Shown here piece after piece: positions 47,590 through 58,291 of a stretch of DNA of 64,000 nucleotides; the first letter of the stretch is position 1, and every line of letters begins with the position of its first letter. The stretch comes from Oscheius dolichura. Taxonomy: Eukaryota; Nematoda; Chromadorea; Rhabditida; Rhabditidae. Made by a program: the position numbers and the translations under genes. The stretch spans positions 4,154,001-4,218,000 of the forward strand of contig OW051495.1 in NCBI GenBank assembly GCA_932521035.1. Reading direction: 5' to 3'. Below the pieces are notes generated by a model. The model was given only the letters and a program-made list of their open reading frames with translations, made no database searches and was not told the DNA's origin.

Positions 47590-48568
47590 CTAGTAATTGT
47601 CTTTGCTGAAGTATGGGGGTATTTTCGGTGGACGACGTCCTATTTTTCCTAAATGCTTGTGTGAATTGAGCTGTCCGATCTCTTCTTTTATATGTCTTCT
47701 TCGATGATGTCTCGACAAATGTCTTCGTTTTCTATTAAATTTTGGCCAAAGGAGCCTGAGAACATCTGCTACACGAGGGCTAGAATTCTGAAGGAAAATG
47801 TTTTTGTTACTCTTTGCACTCACGTTTATAAATCCAACAATTTCCTCCCTTTTCTTTTCAAGGGCAATTTCTTCTCGGCTATTTATATCCGAAAGAATTT
47901 CATTCACATCCGCAACTTTATCAACGTAGCTTTGTCCAGGAGTTCCTATAATTTCGTCCGAAGAAAGTTGCTCTTCCAATAAACTGGGGAAAATAGTGTA
48001 TAACAAAGGTTTGATACTGTCTGATGCAGTCTGAAACACCTTCCTTTGGGTATAAATGAAACTCAACCTCTACAAGGGTGTCAATAAACTCTCGTTTTTC
48101 ATTTTCAGTCATTTCCTCATCCTGCATGATGTCCTTCATCTGGTAGGCTGCACTCTGGAGCATGTCGATTTGCCTGGTCCTTTCCTTTTCTTCCTCCTTT
48201 TCCAGCAGTTCTTCTTTAATTTTGAAGAGTGCAACGGCTTCCTGGGCAACTCCGTGCGCAAACAACATTCTCTTACCTCGCAGTTGTTCTTTTCTCCCCA
48301 CTCGCCCAGCTTTTCATTTCTTTCTTTTCTTGATAGCTGGTCACTGTTCATAATATCGCTAAAATCCACCAGAGCCTGAGGTCTCCGGTCTTTTGTCAGT
48401 TCTTCTATGATCACTTCGTACGACTGATGTTTAGCTTTTTGAGTCAACCGCCGGGTCTCGTCTGAATTATATTTGTCCTATATAATAAAATTGGATCCAC
48501 TCACCCGCATCCTCATTGCCGAATATTACAGTTAGGAAAGAGAGGAGTAGTAGTCGGTGGAAAAGCAT
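47590..48568 (-). CDS. Secreted SXP/RAL-2 (DUF148) family protein 1
   Basis: A nematode-specific secreted protein. A signal peptide (MLFHRLLLLSFLTVIFG) is followed by an acidic, helical DUF148-type region (DFSDIMNSDQLSRKERNEKL, then MKDIMQDEEMTENEKREFID) and a second similar one (VADVNEILSDINSREEIALE). It ends in a very basic His/Arg segment (RKRRHLSRHHRRRHIKEEIG). Family members such as Ani s 5 and SXP-1 bind divalent cations and are parasite allergens or vaccine candidates; here only the fold is inferred. Five exons with 28-50 nt introns. It is the last of three tandem paralogues. Confidence 0.75.
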
Positions 48569-48760
48569 TGGTTGTTAATTCAAATAGACTGATAAGTGCC
48601 GTGTTTTGAGTGGGCTTCTTATCGCCAAACAATACCTCAACATGTGAGTGTCATCCTCTTTTTATTTATACACATCATACTGGGAAGTGTCTGGCCCTTT
48701 CTAGTCAATAATTATTAAAAACAAAGATTCAACAATAACAAAAAAAAACAATATAATTTA

Positions 48761-49650
48761 CTAAATGGTGAGATCTCGTCGTCGCCTGTTCAAATGGATA
48801 GTCTGTACTCCCGGAATCCGCTTCCAAAATATCCTCAAAATGGTCGCCACCTTCTCGTCCGACTCCTAAATAAAGTATACGTCCTCTCTCCCTCTAAAGC
48901 CATACGTCAATGAGTCGCTCGATGTGGTATCTTTTGTGGTAGGGTGCCTTGTCTTTCGAGACGGCTATCTCGAGGATAGCCCGGTGCTTATCTTCTATTT
49001 CTTTGAAAGGATCCTCTGCGAATTCGTGTCTCAGCTGGCTGACATTCACGTGCTTCTGCTGCAGACTTGGGTACACGGTACGGAGAATGTGCTGCACTTC
49101 GGCCCGGTAGCTCTGAACTGTCCGTTCTCTCCTTCCTTGTGGGTGACCTACCATCAGTTCCACGGGCACCTCGGCCATCTTCTCCCTCTCCGTCGTGTGG
49201 GGACACTTGGCTATCTTCCGGATCATCCGACTGGCCCTCGAGCTCTCGTGAGGCCTCCTCGCCTGTACCTCCATGTTGTGATGGTCATATTCCCCTTCCT
49301 TCTGTAGAAACCATACTATTGTGTCCTAAACCCTCTCTTCATACTGTACCGCCCCTCCCAACCTGTGCGTTGTTATCTTCTGCCCAATCCTTCAATCTCT
49401 TATTTCGCTCTACCCGAGAGATCGCTTCATCGGCCAAGATGTCTCGCAGTTGATGTTGGGCCAGGAGACTTCTTCCCCGGAGCAGCATCTGGGAGATATC
49501 GGAATAGTGACCCTCTAGCTCGAAACAGATACATAGACCTAGAAAGGGGATACTGAGAGAAGAGGGGGCTGTACCTGCGAAGGAGGACAGGAGGAGGACG
49601 AGACCGGCCAGGGACATGCTGCGACAATGGCGATCACTCTGTGGAGCCAT
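48761..49650 (-). CDS. Secreted SXP/RAL-2 (DUF148) family protein 2
   Basis: A signal peptide (MSLAGLVLLLSSFAG, preceded by a short polar start from the ATG at 49650 next to a GTCTTCCAG acceptor) is followed by the DUF148-like helix LRDILADEAISRVERNKRLK with DWAEDNNAQ, a His-containing linker, and a second segment (AEVQHILRTVYPSLQQKHVN). The last exon encodes ESDEKVATILRIFWKRIPG and a basic end. The family and neighbours indicate a secreted helical protein; the molecular role is unknown. A shorter start at 49617 is possible. Confidence 0.68.
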
Positions 49651-50071
49651 TTATGGAAAGTCTGGAAGACGATAAGAGGACATCGATTACTCCGGATAAA
49701 GGAGAACGGCAGGGGGGACGTCATGGAGGAAGTGACTAGCCGGGAGGAGGAGGTTATATCTCGTTTTAATGAGGGCCGCTTCCGAAGGAAAGAACACATC
49801 CCGGCTAGTCACTCTACAACTTCCGCTCAGCTTGGATGACTTCTGCCAACTGTAACTGCAGTCACTCCTAGGGGGCTCTAGAATAATAACTGGTAGGACA
49901 AGATGTTGAGTAGAGAATCTTTATTAGGGAAAAAAAGGGTAACAGTTGTTTTTGCGAGTGAGTATCATTGGGGGCACTCTTTGTCTGGGAATAAAAACAG
50001 AACGGAGATATCAGACAGACGGTTTTATCAGAGACAAAGCGGGAGACCAGCTGCCATAATAGAGTCGTCGG
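49651..50071. other. Intergenic region in the SXP/RAL-2 cluster
   Basis: About 420 nt that should hold the promoter of paralogue 2 and the 3' UTR of paralogue 3. I see AATAAA-like words in both directions (49888-50000) and nothing coding. Confidence 0.4.
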
Positions 50072-50926
50072 TCAGTTGTCCTCGTCCGTGACGGAGCGGT
50101 AGTGTCTGCCGTGGTGGCGGTAGGGGTCGTAGTGGGGATCGTGGTGTCCGTTGTGGGGAATGTGGACGTTGTGTCCGTGGTGGGTGTGCCTCTTCGGCCG
50201 GCTGTTGTAGCAGGGGAAGAGGGAGTGAAGCACACGGGCTACTCCTTCGGGTGAGCCCTTCATAATCTCCGAGACTTGTTCCTTCTGATCCTTCTTGGAG
50301 GTGTCCTCATCTCCGACAATCTCCAGGATGGCCCTAATCTTCTGTCCCAATTTCTCGGCTATCGTCTCCAGTTCATCCTCCTTGGTCTTCTTCCACTCGG
50401 CCTGCTTCTCGAGGAACTTCTCCATCTCGCTCTAAAACGTCTTTCTACTCCCTCCAGCCAATTCCTCACCTCTTTGTTGGCCTTGTCTGCCCACTGGGTG
50501 TATTTCTCCTTCTTCTGGTTCAGGCTCAGGTTGTCGTCCGTCTTGATGGCGAAGAATTCCTTCTGGTCGGCCTCTTCCAGATCCTTCAATAGTGCTTTCT
50601 CGGCCTCTTTACAGGGTCCTTTGTCATCCTTCGAATGGTGGAAGCGATGGCGGAAACGGCGGCTCGGGTCCTGCTTCAACCACGGCTTCACATCCTTCGT
50701 CTCGCCTTCGTTTTCCTCTGGTTCCTCTACAAATGGATGACTTCGTTGGCCGAAATCCAGATAGCTCACCTTTAATAGAGGAGAGTTTCTCAGTGTCTTC
50801 GGCCGATTCACCACTGTCCTTCACCGAGTTCTGTACATCTGAAAATGGGAACTAGGCCGTGTCTAAGAGGAACCAACAGGCTGTCGCTAATCCAACGAGG
50901 AGTAGAAAATAGATGAAGGAGCGCAT
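50072..50926 (-). CDS. Secreted SXP/RAL-2 (DUF148) family protein 3, His-rich tail
   Basis: Four exons encode about 240 residues. A signal peptide (MRSFIYFLLLVGLATA) leads to an acidic linker, the helical segment EEADQKEFFAIKTDDNLSLN with QKKEKYTQWADKANKE, and a typical DUF148 second half (MEKFLEKQAEWKKTKEDELE; KIRAILEIVGDEDTSKKDQK; VARVLHSLFPCY). The last 45 residues are strikingly His-rich (HTHHGHNVHIPHNGHHDPHY), suggesting zinc or copper binding outside the cell. The first intron must use the donor in GCC T|GTTGG to avoid a stop. It is transcribed first in the three-gene array, though each gene probably has its own promoter. Confidence 0.78.
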
Positions 50927-51516
50927 TTTGTGGTCCTGTGATGAGATGCGGGGGGCATCCTTATAAGGGGGATTCGATAAGGGTGGAATCACTGTTTTGG
51001 CAACAGAGAACCGAATTATCAGGATGGGTAATGCTTATTTTTAGTGGCGGCGGAAGTGAAATAGCCCCGGGAGGAGATAAGACGGCTCACGCGACAACAC
51101 CAACACCACTTCATCTGAATATCCCGGTTCGAGGAGGACCGACTCATGTCCGCGGAACACGTGTAAGGGGAAGACACTTGTCCGAAGAAAAGACTTGTTG
51201 ACTCTCTCGATCAGCTGAAGTCAACAGCCGGCGGCGATCGATAACCTGTCTCTTGACCCCGGCAGTATGCCACAAACTGATAACAGTGCGACTTCATCGA
51301 TCGTCCAGTCCCGATCGATGGTATTTGAATAGCCATCCGAACACACCGCCTTCCCTTTACGAACTGTTTGCCCGCTTTTTCCCCGTTTCTCTGTTAAAAA
51401 TCGTTGTTTTCCACTGGAAATGGAGACATGCCGAGGGGAACCCGTTTCCTTCGACCTCGGTCACCCCCTAATCTATCTCTTTTGCCCTTTTCCCAGCTAC
51501 TTTTCATTTGATTCAG
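50927..51516. promoter_or_regulatory. Divergent region, SXP/RAL-2 cluster and synaptophysin
   Basis: About 590 nt between divergent starts, moderately GC-rich, with repeated CGATCGAT-like words (51207-51215, 51235-51242, 51298-51317). The right end carries a GATTCAG acceptor immediately before the synaptophysin ATG. No gene is seen. Confidence 0.4.
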
Positions 51517-52508
51517 ATGCCCCAGCCCCATATTTCCGTCTTCAAATATCCCCTCGGTTTCATCCGACTCATCGAATTCGTGAGTTCCTCTTCCAGTCAC
51601 TGACTCCTCTTCAGTTGTTCATTGTCTTGGCAATCGCCGCCGTAAATAGCTGGAGTTTCTCTATGAGTTATGAGTGTCCGCCCCCCTCACATGAGACAAC
51701 TCCTATTCCTCCATCTCCTCCGCCAAAAACAGTCAAAGCCACCACATTCACGTACTGTTTCCCCTCTTTTTTTTCGAATTAAAGTCTCAGATTATCAAAA
51801 GTGGATGTTTCCACCTGCAACGACACGAATATCAAATTGTGGAGCGGCGACAACGACGCCGGCGGCGCGGCGGGTTTCTTCTACTTTGTCAACGTGGCCG
51901 CCCTCATCTTCGTCCTTATTATTACCTTTGTTTACGTATGTTTTAACCGAAGACTCTATTATTTAGCCAATGTATATACATATCAAACGAGGCATTTCAG
52001 GTGGTGTTCTGGGATCTGTATCAGGAGAACAAGAGAATCGTCCTCGGGGTGAGTCTGATCTCTAACTCGGGTTTCTAACAGGGGTTTCAAGTCGGGATCT
52101 TATTGCCAACTAAAGGAATTAGTTCTCTTTAGGACCTGGCAGTGACGGCCCTCTTCTTCATCCTGTTCTTCTTCTGTTCGTCCATCTGGTGGGCCGGCTC
52201 CAACACCATCGGCTACTCCACGGGGTAATACCTACTCCTTTCCATATACTGCCCCTTTTCAGAGAAGAGGAAATAAAGAAGCTAATGGATGGGTCGGTCT
52301 ATCCCAAGGGTACCGAGCCTCTCGGGCTCAACCGCAGTACCAACAACGGCAAGCTGGCCATCTCTGTGGTAGGTCCTCCTTTTATCGTCTATTCTCTCCT
52401 TTTCTGCTCTGCGACTGGATGTGTGCAATTTTGTTCGCCTTCAACTGTTGGTTTGTATGGAAGGAGATCGTGCCGCGGGACCAGGAACACCCCGGCGTCA
52501 TTGGATAG
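51517..52508 (+). CDS. sph-1: Synaptophysin-family MARVEL protein
   Basis: A four-TM synaptic-vesicle protein of the synaptophysin/synaptoporin family. TM1 spans LFIVLAIAAVNSWSFSMSY, TM2 FFYFVNVAALIFVLIITFVY, TM3 DLAVTALFFILFFFCSSIWW (family block with SSIWWAG), and TM4 lies in the last exon (CAILFAFNCWFVWKEI). Loop cysteines (YEC, STC) fit luminal disulfides. To join exon 5 (ending LAISV) to the TM4 exon in frame, the 38 nt intron 52369-52406 must end in TTTTCTG, giving GT-TG borders; no AG exists nearby. C. elegans has a single synaptophysin, sph-1. The C-terminal tail is very short and lacks the Tyr-Gly repeats of vertebrate synaptophysin. Confidence 0.85.
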
Positions 52509-52631
52509 CTTTTTCTCTCTCGGGTTGGACAACTTTTTACCGTATAAATCTTTATGTCCAAGTGAAAGAGGGAAACCCGTAGGAGGTGGAGGTGATTATG
52601 GCAAATGAGAGTCGTTTGAACCCGGCGATGA

Positions 52632-55600
52632 CTAGCAGAAGTATTCTTTGTTCAGCTGCTGGTTCTTTACCAGCGGCTCTTCCGAACGATAGCTGAAAGG
52701 ACAATGTAGGGGGGAGACAGACATGGCGATACCTGCTGGGACTGCAATGTTCGGTGCCTTCGTTGGTCTTGTAGACGCCTTCGGGGCGGGAGCGCATGTA
52801 ACAGATCATCATGATGGCCAGCAGGGCGAGGAAGCCGAACAGACCGAGGGCGCCAAAAGCTGAAAAGGAGGAGAATGGGAGAGGATGGCGAGACGGGCAT
52901 ACTGGTGAGGGAGACAATGTACTGGCGGTGCTGGGAGACGGCGTCGATCCGAATTCCACTCTGGGTCTCTTCCTGGAGAGGGACTGTCTTCTTCTGCTCC
53001 GGTTGGACAGGACACAACCCGAACCGAATGCCACCTGAGTGGGCCAGACGAGCTGCTTTGGCGTCCTTCAAGGGGAACGAACCACCGACTTGGAAACGGG
53101 AGACACAGCCGGTGAAGTCTGCAAGGAGCAGTTTATAAACGGGCAGGGGCAGGACTCACTCGTATCCAAGAAGCTCCACACGTTGAAAGATTCAAAAAAG
53201 GTCCAGTTGCCTTCGATGTAGATGGCGCTCTCCCCATCGATACTCAAATTCATCGCCTTCTCCCCGGCACAAAAGGCGATGTCATGCACGACGTCGTCGG
53301 AGATGTTTCTCCTTTTGTACACGTCCTTGTGGGTGAAGAGTTCCCCATCGTAGGCCGACACGGCCACGTGGCCGAACTGGTTGAGAGTGAGGTTGAAGGA
53401 GGACGCGGCGAACAGGGCCTTCGACCTGATCAGGGAGACGTTGGCCGTTCGGGTCTGGATGGCTATCCGGTGGCACATCGAAGTGTGGGCCGGGTTTTGC
53501 CAGGGTATCTGGAGAGACGAGCCCAACGGGACCCACATACCGTATTCTGAATACTTTTCGATGACACACCAATACGGAAAGACGAACCTTTGGTACAGTC
53601 ATCCCCGCCAAACGGAGTCATTGAGCAGTCACATACATAGCTGTCGTACTTGTCGACACACAGCCCGCCGTTTCGGCACAGCCCCGGTCGACAATATCCG
53701 TCCTCTCCGGGGACCACCCCTCGTTCAGATTCACTACGTGCCAACGTGCTCAAATGAAGCTCTTCTCCACAAAGATAGACATTTCTAATGACTCCAGCAA
53801 ACCCGGATGTCCCGGTGGAAGTACGTGAACCTGCAAATATCCCATAATCTGAGCACTATGTCCGGCAAACCAATACTCCAGTGGAGAGCTGATGGCAGGA
53901 TGAGTGTCCTATTGAGCAGGGCTGTCTTGGAGTCGACCCGCAACTTCATGCCACGTGCATCCGCTTCCCAATAGATTGTATGCCATTTGTTGTTGTTTAT
54001 GGGAGAGGTTGATGACAGCTGGACGACTTCTCCTCCGTTCACCACCTCGGCAACCACTCTTCCCTCTAGACATGCTGTTGTGGGAGGGACAAAGGAGGCT
54101 TACCTTGGACGTAGAGGTGGAACCAGTGGAGGTTGTCGCCGCTCTCCCAGACGAAGAGAGTCATGTGCGGGTGGCTGAACTTGACCTGGAGCCAGAGGTC
54201 GAATGTCCTGGAAGCGAAGGATCGCGAGCCGTAGAGACGGGCATTCCGATCGGTGAATGTGACCGGCTCGAAGGGCACACGAGTTCGGCAGACGAGGGGG
54301 CCGATTTCGACCTCTACTGCCGACTGCTTCGATGTCCCGCCGAGGAAAAGACCTGTGACAGGCAGGAGCTGAGAGTACGTGTTGATCCCCTCGTCGACAG
54401 AGTCTTCTCCCGAGTCACAGTTGCACATCCTGTTGTGGAGACAGGAACCATTCACGGCACACGAGCACATCCGACTGTAGGGAGGCGCATCTCCCCACTG
54501 AAGGCCGTGTTTGTCACTTCTGGTAGAGTACCAGCTGGAGGGGCTTCTATCCTGACCGTGAGTCATCAACCTCGCCCCTCCACGACATGAGAATTTCATG
54601 AACTGTTGGCACTGTTCAAATCCTTCCACCAGCCGATCCAATTGCTGGACTCCCAACCCGTAGGACAGAGGTTTCCGGATGGCTCCTGGGGCGAGGTCTC
54701 CCGTCACGAATATAGCCTTCTTCAGGTCGTGCTCTAAGATGGTCGTCATCGTGTCCAGTCCGAGGTCGTCCTTCTCAGTCTTGCAAATGACTTGAAATCC
54801 AGGAAGAGGTCCGCCGCCGTCGAGGTCGATGGTCACATTCCTTCCTTTGGTTATCCTTCCTCGTACGTTCCTCACAAATTGCCACTCTTCACACGAGCGG
54901 GGGAGATCGCTCGTATGGCAGTTGACACCAGAATAGCCGTCGGGGCATTTACAGACGTAGTCGTCCAGGGCCTTTTGTTCACAGAGGCCGCCATTCTCAC
55001 AGGGAGATGGCAGACATCTGTCGACCAGGCTACAGACTCCGCGAACAGCCGGCCCAACTGTCCTGGCCGATTCAAAGTCAACGGTAGCCGAACGATAGCA
55101 TCCAGGGCAGGAGAGAATCAGGGAGGACAGTCGACTGGCTACCCGGCGCACCTCTGCCCCTTCTAACCAGAGGACTGTCAGCCCGTCGACGTCTACTTCC
55201 AGCCGGGGGCCGCGGATTCGGAGAGACAGACTGTGCCAGGAGCCATCTGTCACCTTCATCTCTGAAAAGGGAAAAGTCGAAGGGCATTGTGCTGTGTCTT
55301 ACGAGGATTGGCCTTTTGTTTGTATTGAGTCGCGTTAGAATAGAGGATGAGGGTTCCAGGCTCGTCCACTCCGACACGAATTAGTGAGATGTTCTCTGCA
55401 TCTTGAAGATTCAAAAGAGTTCCCGTTTGGGGGAGAAGACGGAATTCAAAAGAGAACGGCAGGAAGGTGAAAGGGAAGACAGCCTGGCCGCCGATGTCGA
55501 GGGTGAGGGACGGAGGATGAGGCATCTAAACCCGGAGGCATTATCCAAAAGAGCAGAACATACACTGCAGATGGCCGTGGAATGAGGGGCATACTGGAGG

Positions 55601-57185
55601 AGGTCGATGGAATTGAGCTGCACTCTGGTCAGACACCCGTAGAAGGAGTTCTCTATTCCCTCGGAGAAGTCGTCTGCCGGTCGGCCTGCCACATGAACCT
55701 AGAAATTTATATATGTCATAAGCCGAACAGCCGAGACAACTTTACAGGATCCAATCCTCGCCCCCTCGTCTTACTAGAGACGAACTATGTTAGAGATGCA
55801 TGAGCTGTCATCCTTTGTCCCCTGACCACCAACCTGAGAGTGGAAGTCGAGTTTCCGATAGAGACCCGTGGGGGTAGTCTGGTTGAGGAGGACGCCGTCG
55901 ATGGTCAGTTGAACCGAGTCGAACTGATGTAGCCACCGGACCTCGTGCCACTCCCCGTCGTCCAAGGCCCTTCCTCCACTGATAAAACTGGGCGAAAGAG
56001 AACCTAGATTTGAGTGTTATTGGTTGAATAGAAGGGTACTAACCAAAGTCGAAGATGATTTGAACTGTTCCTCTGACCAATTGAGCTACGAGGATGTCCC
56101 CCTGGTCTGCCATTGAGAAGAAGAAAATCCCGGAGCGAAATGACCGGAAGACAATCAACAGCTCGTTCTCATACATAGCGACAAGGCCAGCCACCTGGGC
56201 GTCGACGGTGTAGCCGGTGTCATCGAAGGCTGTGATGGCGGTATCTGCCAGAGATAGTCAATAAGATACTTAGGAGAGGAGATACCGTAGTCACAGACGG
56301 TGAGCATGAGGAGAGGACGACGGCTGGAGTCGGCGGAGGCATTGAAGGCATCCTTGATCCGAAGGGACTGGACCACGAGATCGAGATGAATCCAGGAGGG
56401 GGTGCTGGCTATCGTCGAGTAGATTATCTGAAATTTCGACTTCATCATATCCACCCGGACGGAGAGACCCGCTTCGGGCCGATTATTCCATTTCGGCTGG
56501 CATGAAATTTGCCTAATTGGGCCGGATTGAAGGCGGCGGGACATCTTTTCAAACCTCCGGGGACCCTTTAGCCCTCCAAAAACAAAGACCTCCCAGGAGG
56601 GTGTTTATTCAGATAGATGGCTCAGATTTGGAGACAAAAAAACTGATTACAGAGGAGGCTTTGTGACGCCAAAAACGGACTCACCAGGGGGTCGCCGGTG
56701 GGAAGCCGGAGGAAACGGAAACTGTCTTCGGAGACGGAGGCCTCGATGGTGTAGGCGGCGATGTGACCGACGACGGCGATCCGGCTGATCTTTCGTAGCC
56801 TCTCGAAGGAGACCTCCCAGGTCGAGAAGGATTCATCCACACAGCTGTTTTGACCTGGAAAGGGGCCGTCTCGTATAGACGAAGATTAGGGGAAGAGGCC
56901 CCCGGGTGACAGGGTGTCAGCCAGCTGGTCGTAATCTCCAATGAACCGGAAGATTCGCACCTTCTGCCATCGGCGAGGCCCCTTCTTCTCCGGGCGAATA
57001 AAGTTTGTGGCGTGCAAAAGCAGCCGCGTAAATTGATTATCACTCGAGGCTTTTTATGCAAAAAGGCCGCTGTCACGCCACGAACTCCATTTGGGATTAT
57101 TCCCGTGTAAAAACATACCTCGGACTATGGACAGAAAAAGACAAAAGATGGCTGGCAGGAACGCGAGGCGTCCTGCCGCCCACAT
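52632..57185 (-). CDS. nlr-1: Neurexin-IV/Caspr-like receptor (NLR-1-like)
   Basis: A type I adhesion receptor of the contactin-associated/neurexin-IV family, which organises axo-glial and neuronal gap-junction contacts. Domains from N to C: signal peptide (MWAAGRLAFLPAIFCLFLSI), discoidin/F5-8C (SFSTWEVSFERLRKISRIAV), laminin G 1 and 2, EGF (CLPSPCENGGLCEQK), fibrinogen-like segment (RSCEEWQFVRN), laminin G 3, EGF (CRPGLCRNGGLCVDK), laminin G 4, TM helix (GALGLFGFLALLAIMMICYM). The juxtamembrane GVYKTNEG matches the protein-4.1-binding motif of Casprs, and the tail ends NKEYFC, a possible PDZ ligand. A large single exon (about 54.1-55.26 kb) covers EGF1 to LamG3. Stop at 52632-52634. Confidence 0.92.
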
Positions 57186-58291
57186 GAAGCTAATAACGGC
57201 GAATCAAGGCTCTGAAACACAAGTTTGAGACAAGGGGAAGCCGGGCAGGCAGGGAGAGATTAGCCGGGCCATTGAGACCCAAACGGAACAATTTGTCTCC
57301 CGTTTTTGTTCTATTTGCTACCTCCTGTGAGCGAGAATAAAAACAAATAGAAATCGATAGGTAGACAAACTTATCCCGGGGACAAGGAGTACACCGGGAG
57401 GGGCGAAAATCATATGGCGGGATAGGAACGCGGGGGTGAGACGAACTGAATCAAATTGGACGGGCCCCGCCCAAATTGACCATCAAGAGTAGGGAGTGTT
57501 CCCTGAAATTTGATGCCGGCACTCCGGTCGAGGACTTGGTAATTGCCCGGACTAATAATCGGCCAGTTGGTGACGCCTTTCGGATACGTTCGAGACAATC
57601 CGCTGCCGGCCGTAAACAGGGCCGGAAGGGGTCGAGGGGGTCAGCTCGGCCCCGCCTCCCCCTCCTCCGAGGAGAAGGAGCAGCCGGGAGTATTACCATC
57701 AATCAATCTGTTTGGGGAGGACACGTGCGGTGGATAAACACCTCGTTTTGGGACAAGGGAGGACGGCACTAATAAGAAGAACCTCCTCCCCGTAACGGAT
57801 ACTGCTAATTTCCTGCGTGTCACGGACATCTGAGGTCGGTGGAGCAGAAGCGAGGGAGGGGGGTACAAGGGCACCTGGGGGACAATTACGGGCCACCTGT
57901 CCCGGTTGATGGCTTTTCAAGTGACATTTATGAGGTCGACCAAGAGAGGACCAAGGGGGAGGGGGGCGTGGGAGAGTGACTCAAATTGAGGGGATTCCGT
58001 AAATCCACGGGGAGGATAAAAAAGGCCCGCGGGGGATGGACTGTGCCGTCGGGGAAATTAGTGCCTTTTGAGGCGGGAATTGCTCGAGAGGACAGGACGG
58101 ATTAGCGGGGAGGACTCTAAATGGAATTTGGCGGAATAATTGGCAGGGAAGGGAAGGGGGGAACAGACGTTCGAGCAGTGTTACAGCCGGTTATGATCGA
58201 GTGGCCGAGTCGTAAAGGGAAATATTTATTTCTGTTCTCAAGGCTCCAACTACCCGTAGATTCGCCCGCGAGTACACCGTATTCCAGTTGA
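57186..58291. other. GC-rich gene-free region upstream of NLR-1
   Basis: About 1.1 kb. A GTTTCAG acceptor at about 57213 precedes the NLR-1 exon. The rest is GC-rich with chance ORFs and no recognisable coding, and carries purine runs such as GGGAGGGGGGC near 57950-57970. It resembles the other GC-rich regions beside developmental genes and probably holds the NLR-1 promoter and the 3' flank of the IGDB gene. Confidence 0.4.

Noticed and set aside
53955-54590. 211-codon + ORF
   Set aside because: It is antisense to the large NLR-1 exon with laminin G and EGF motifs.
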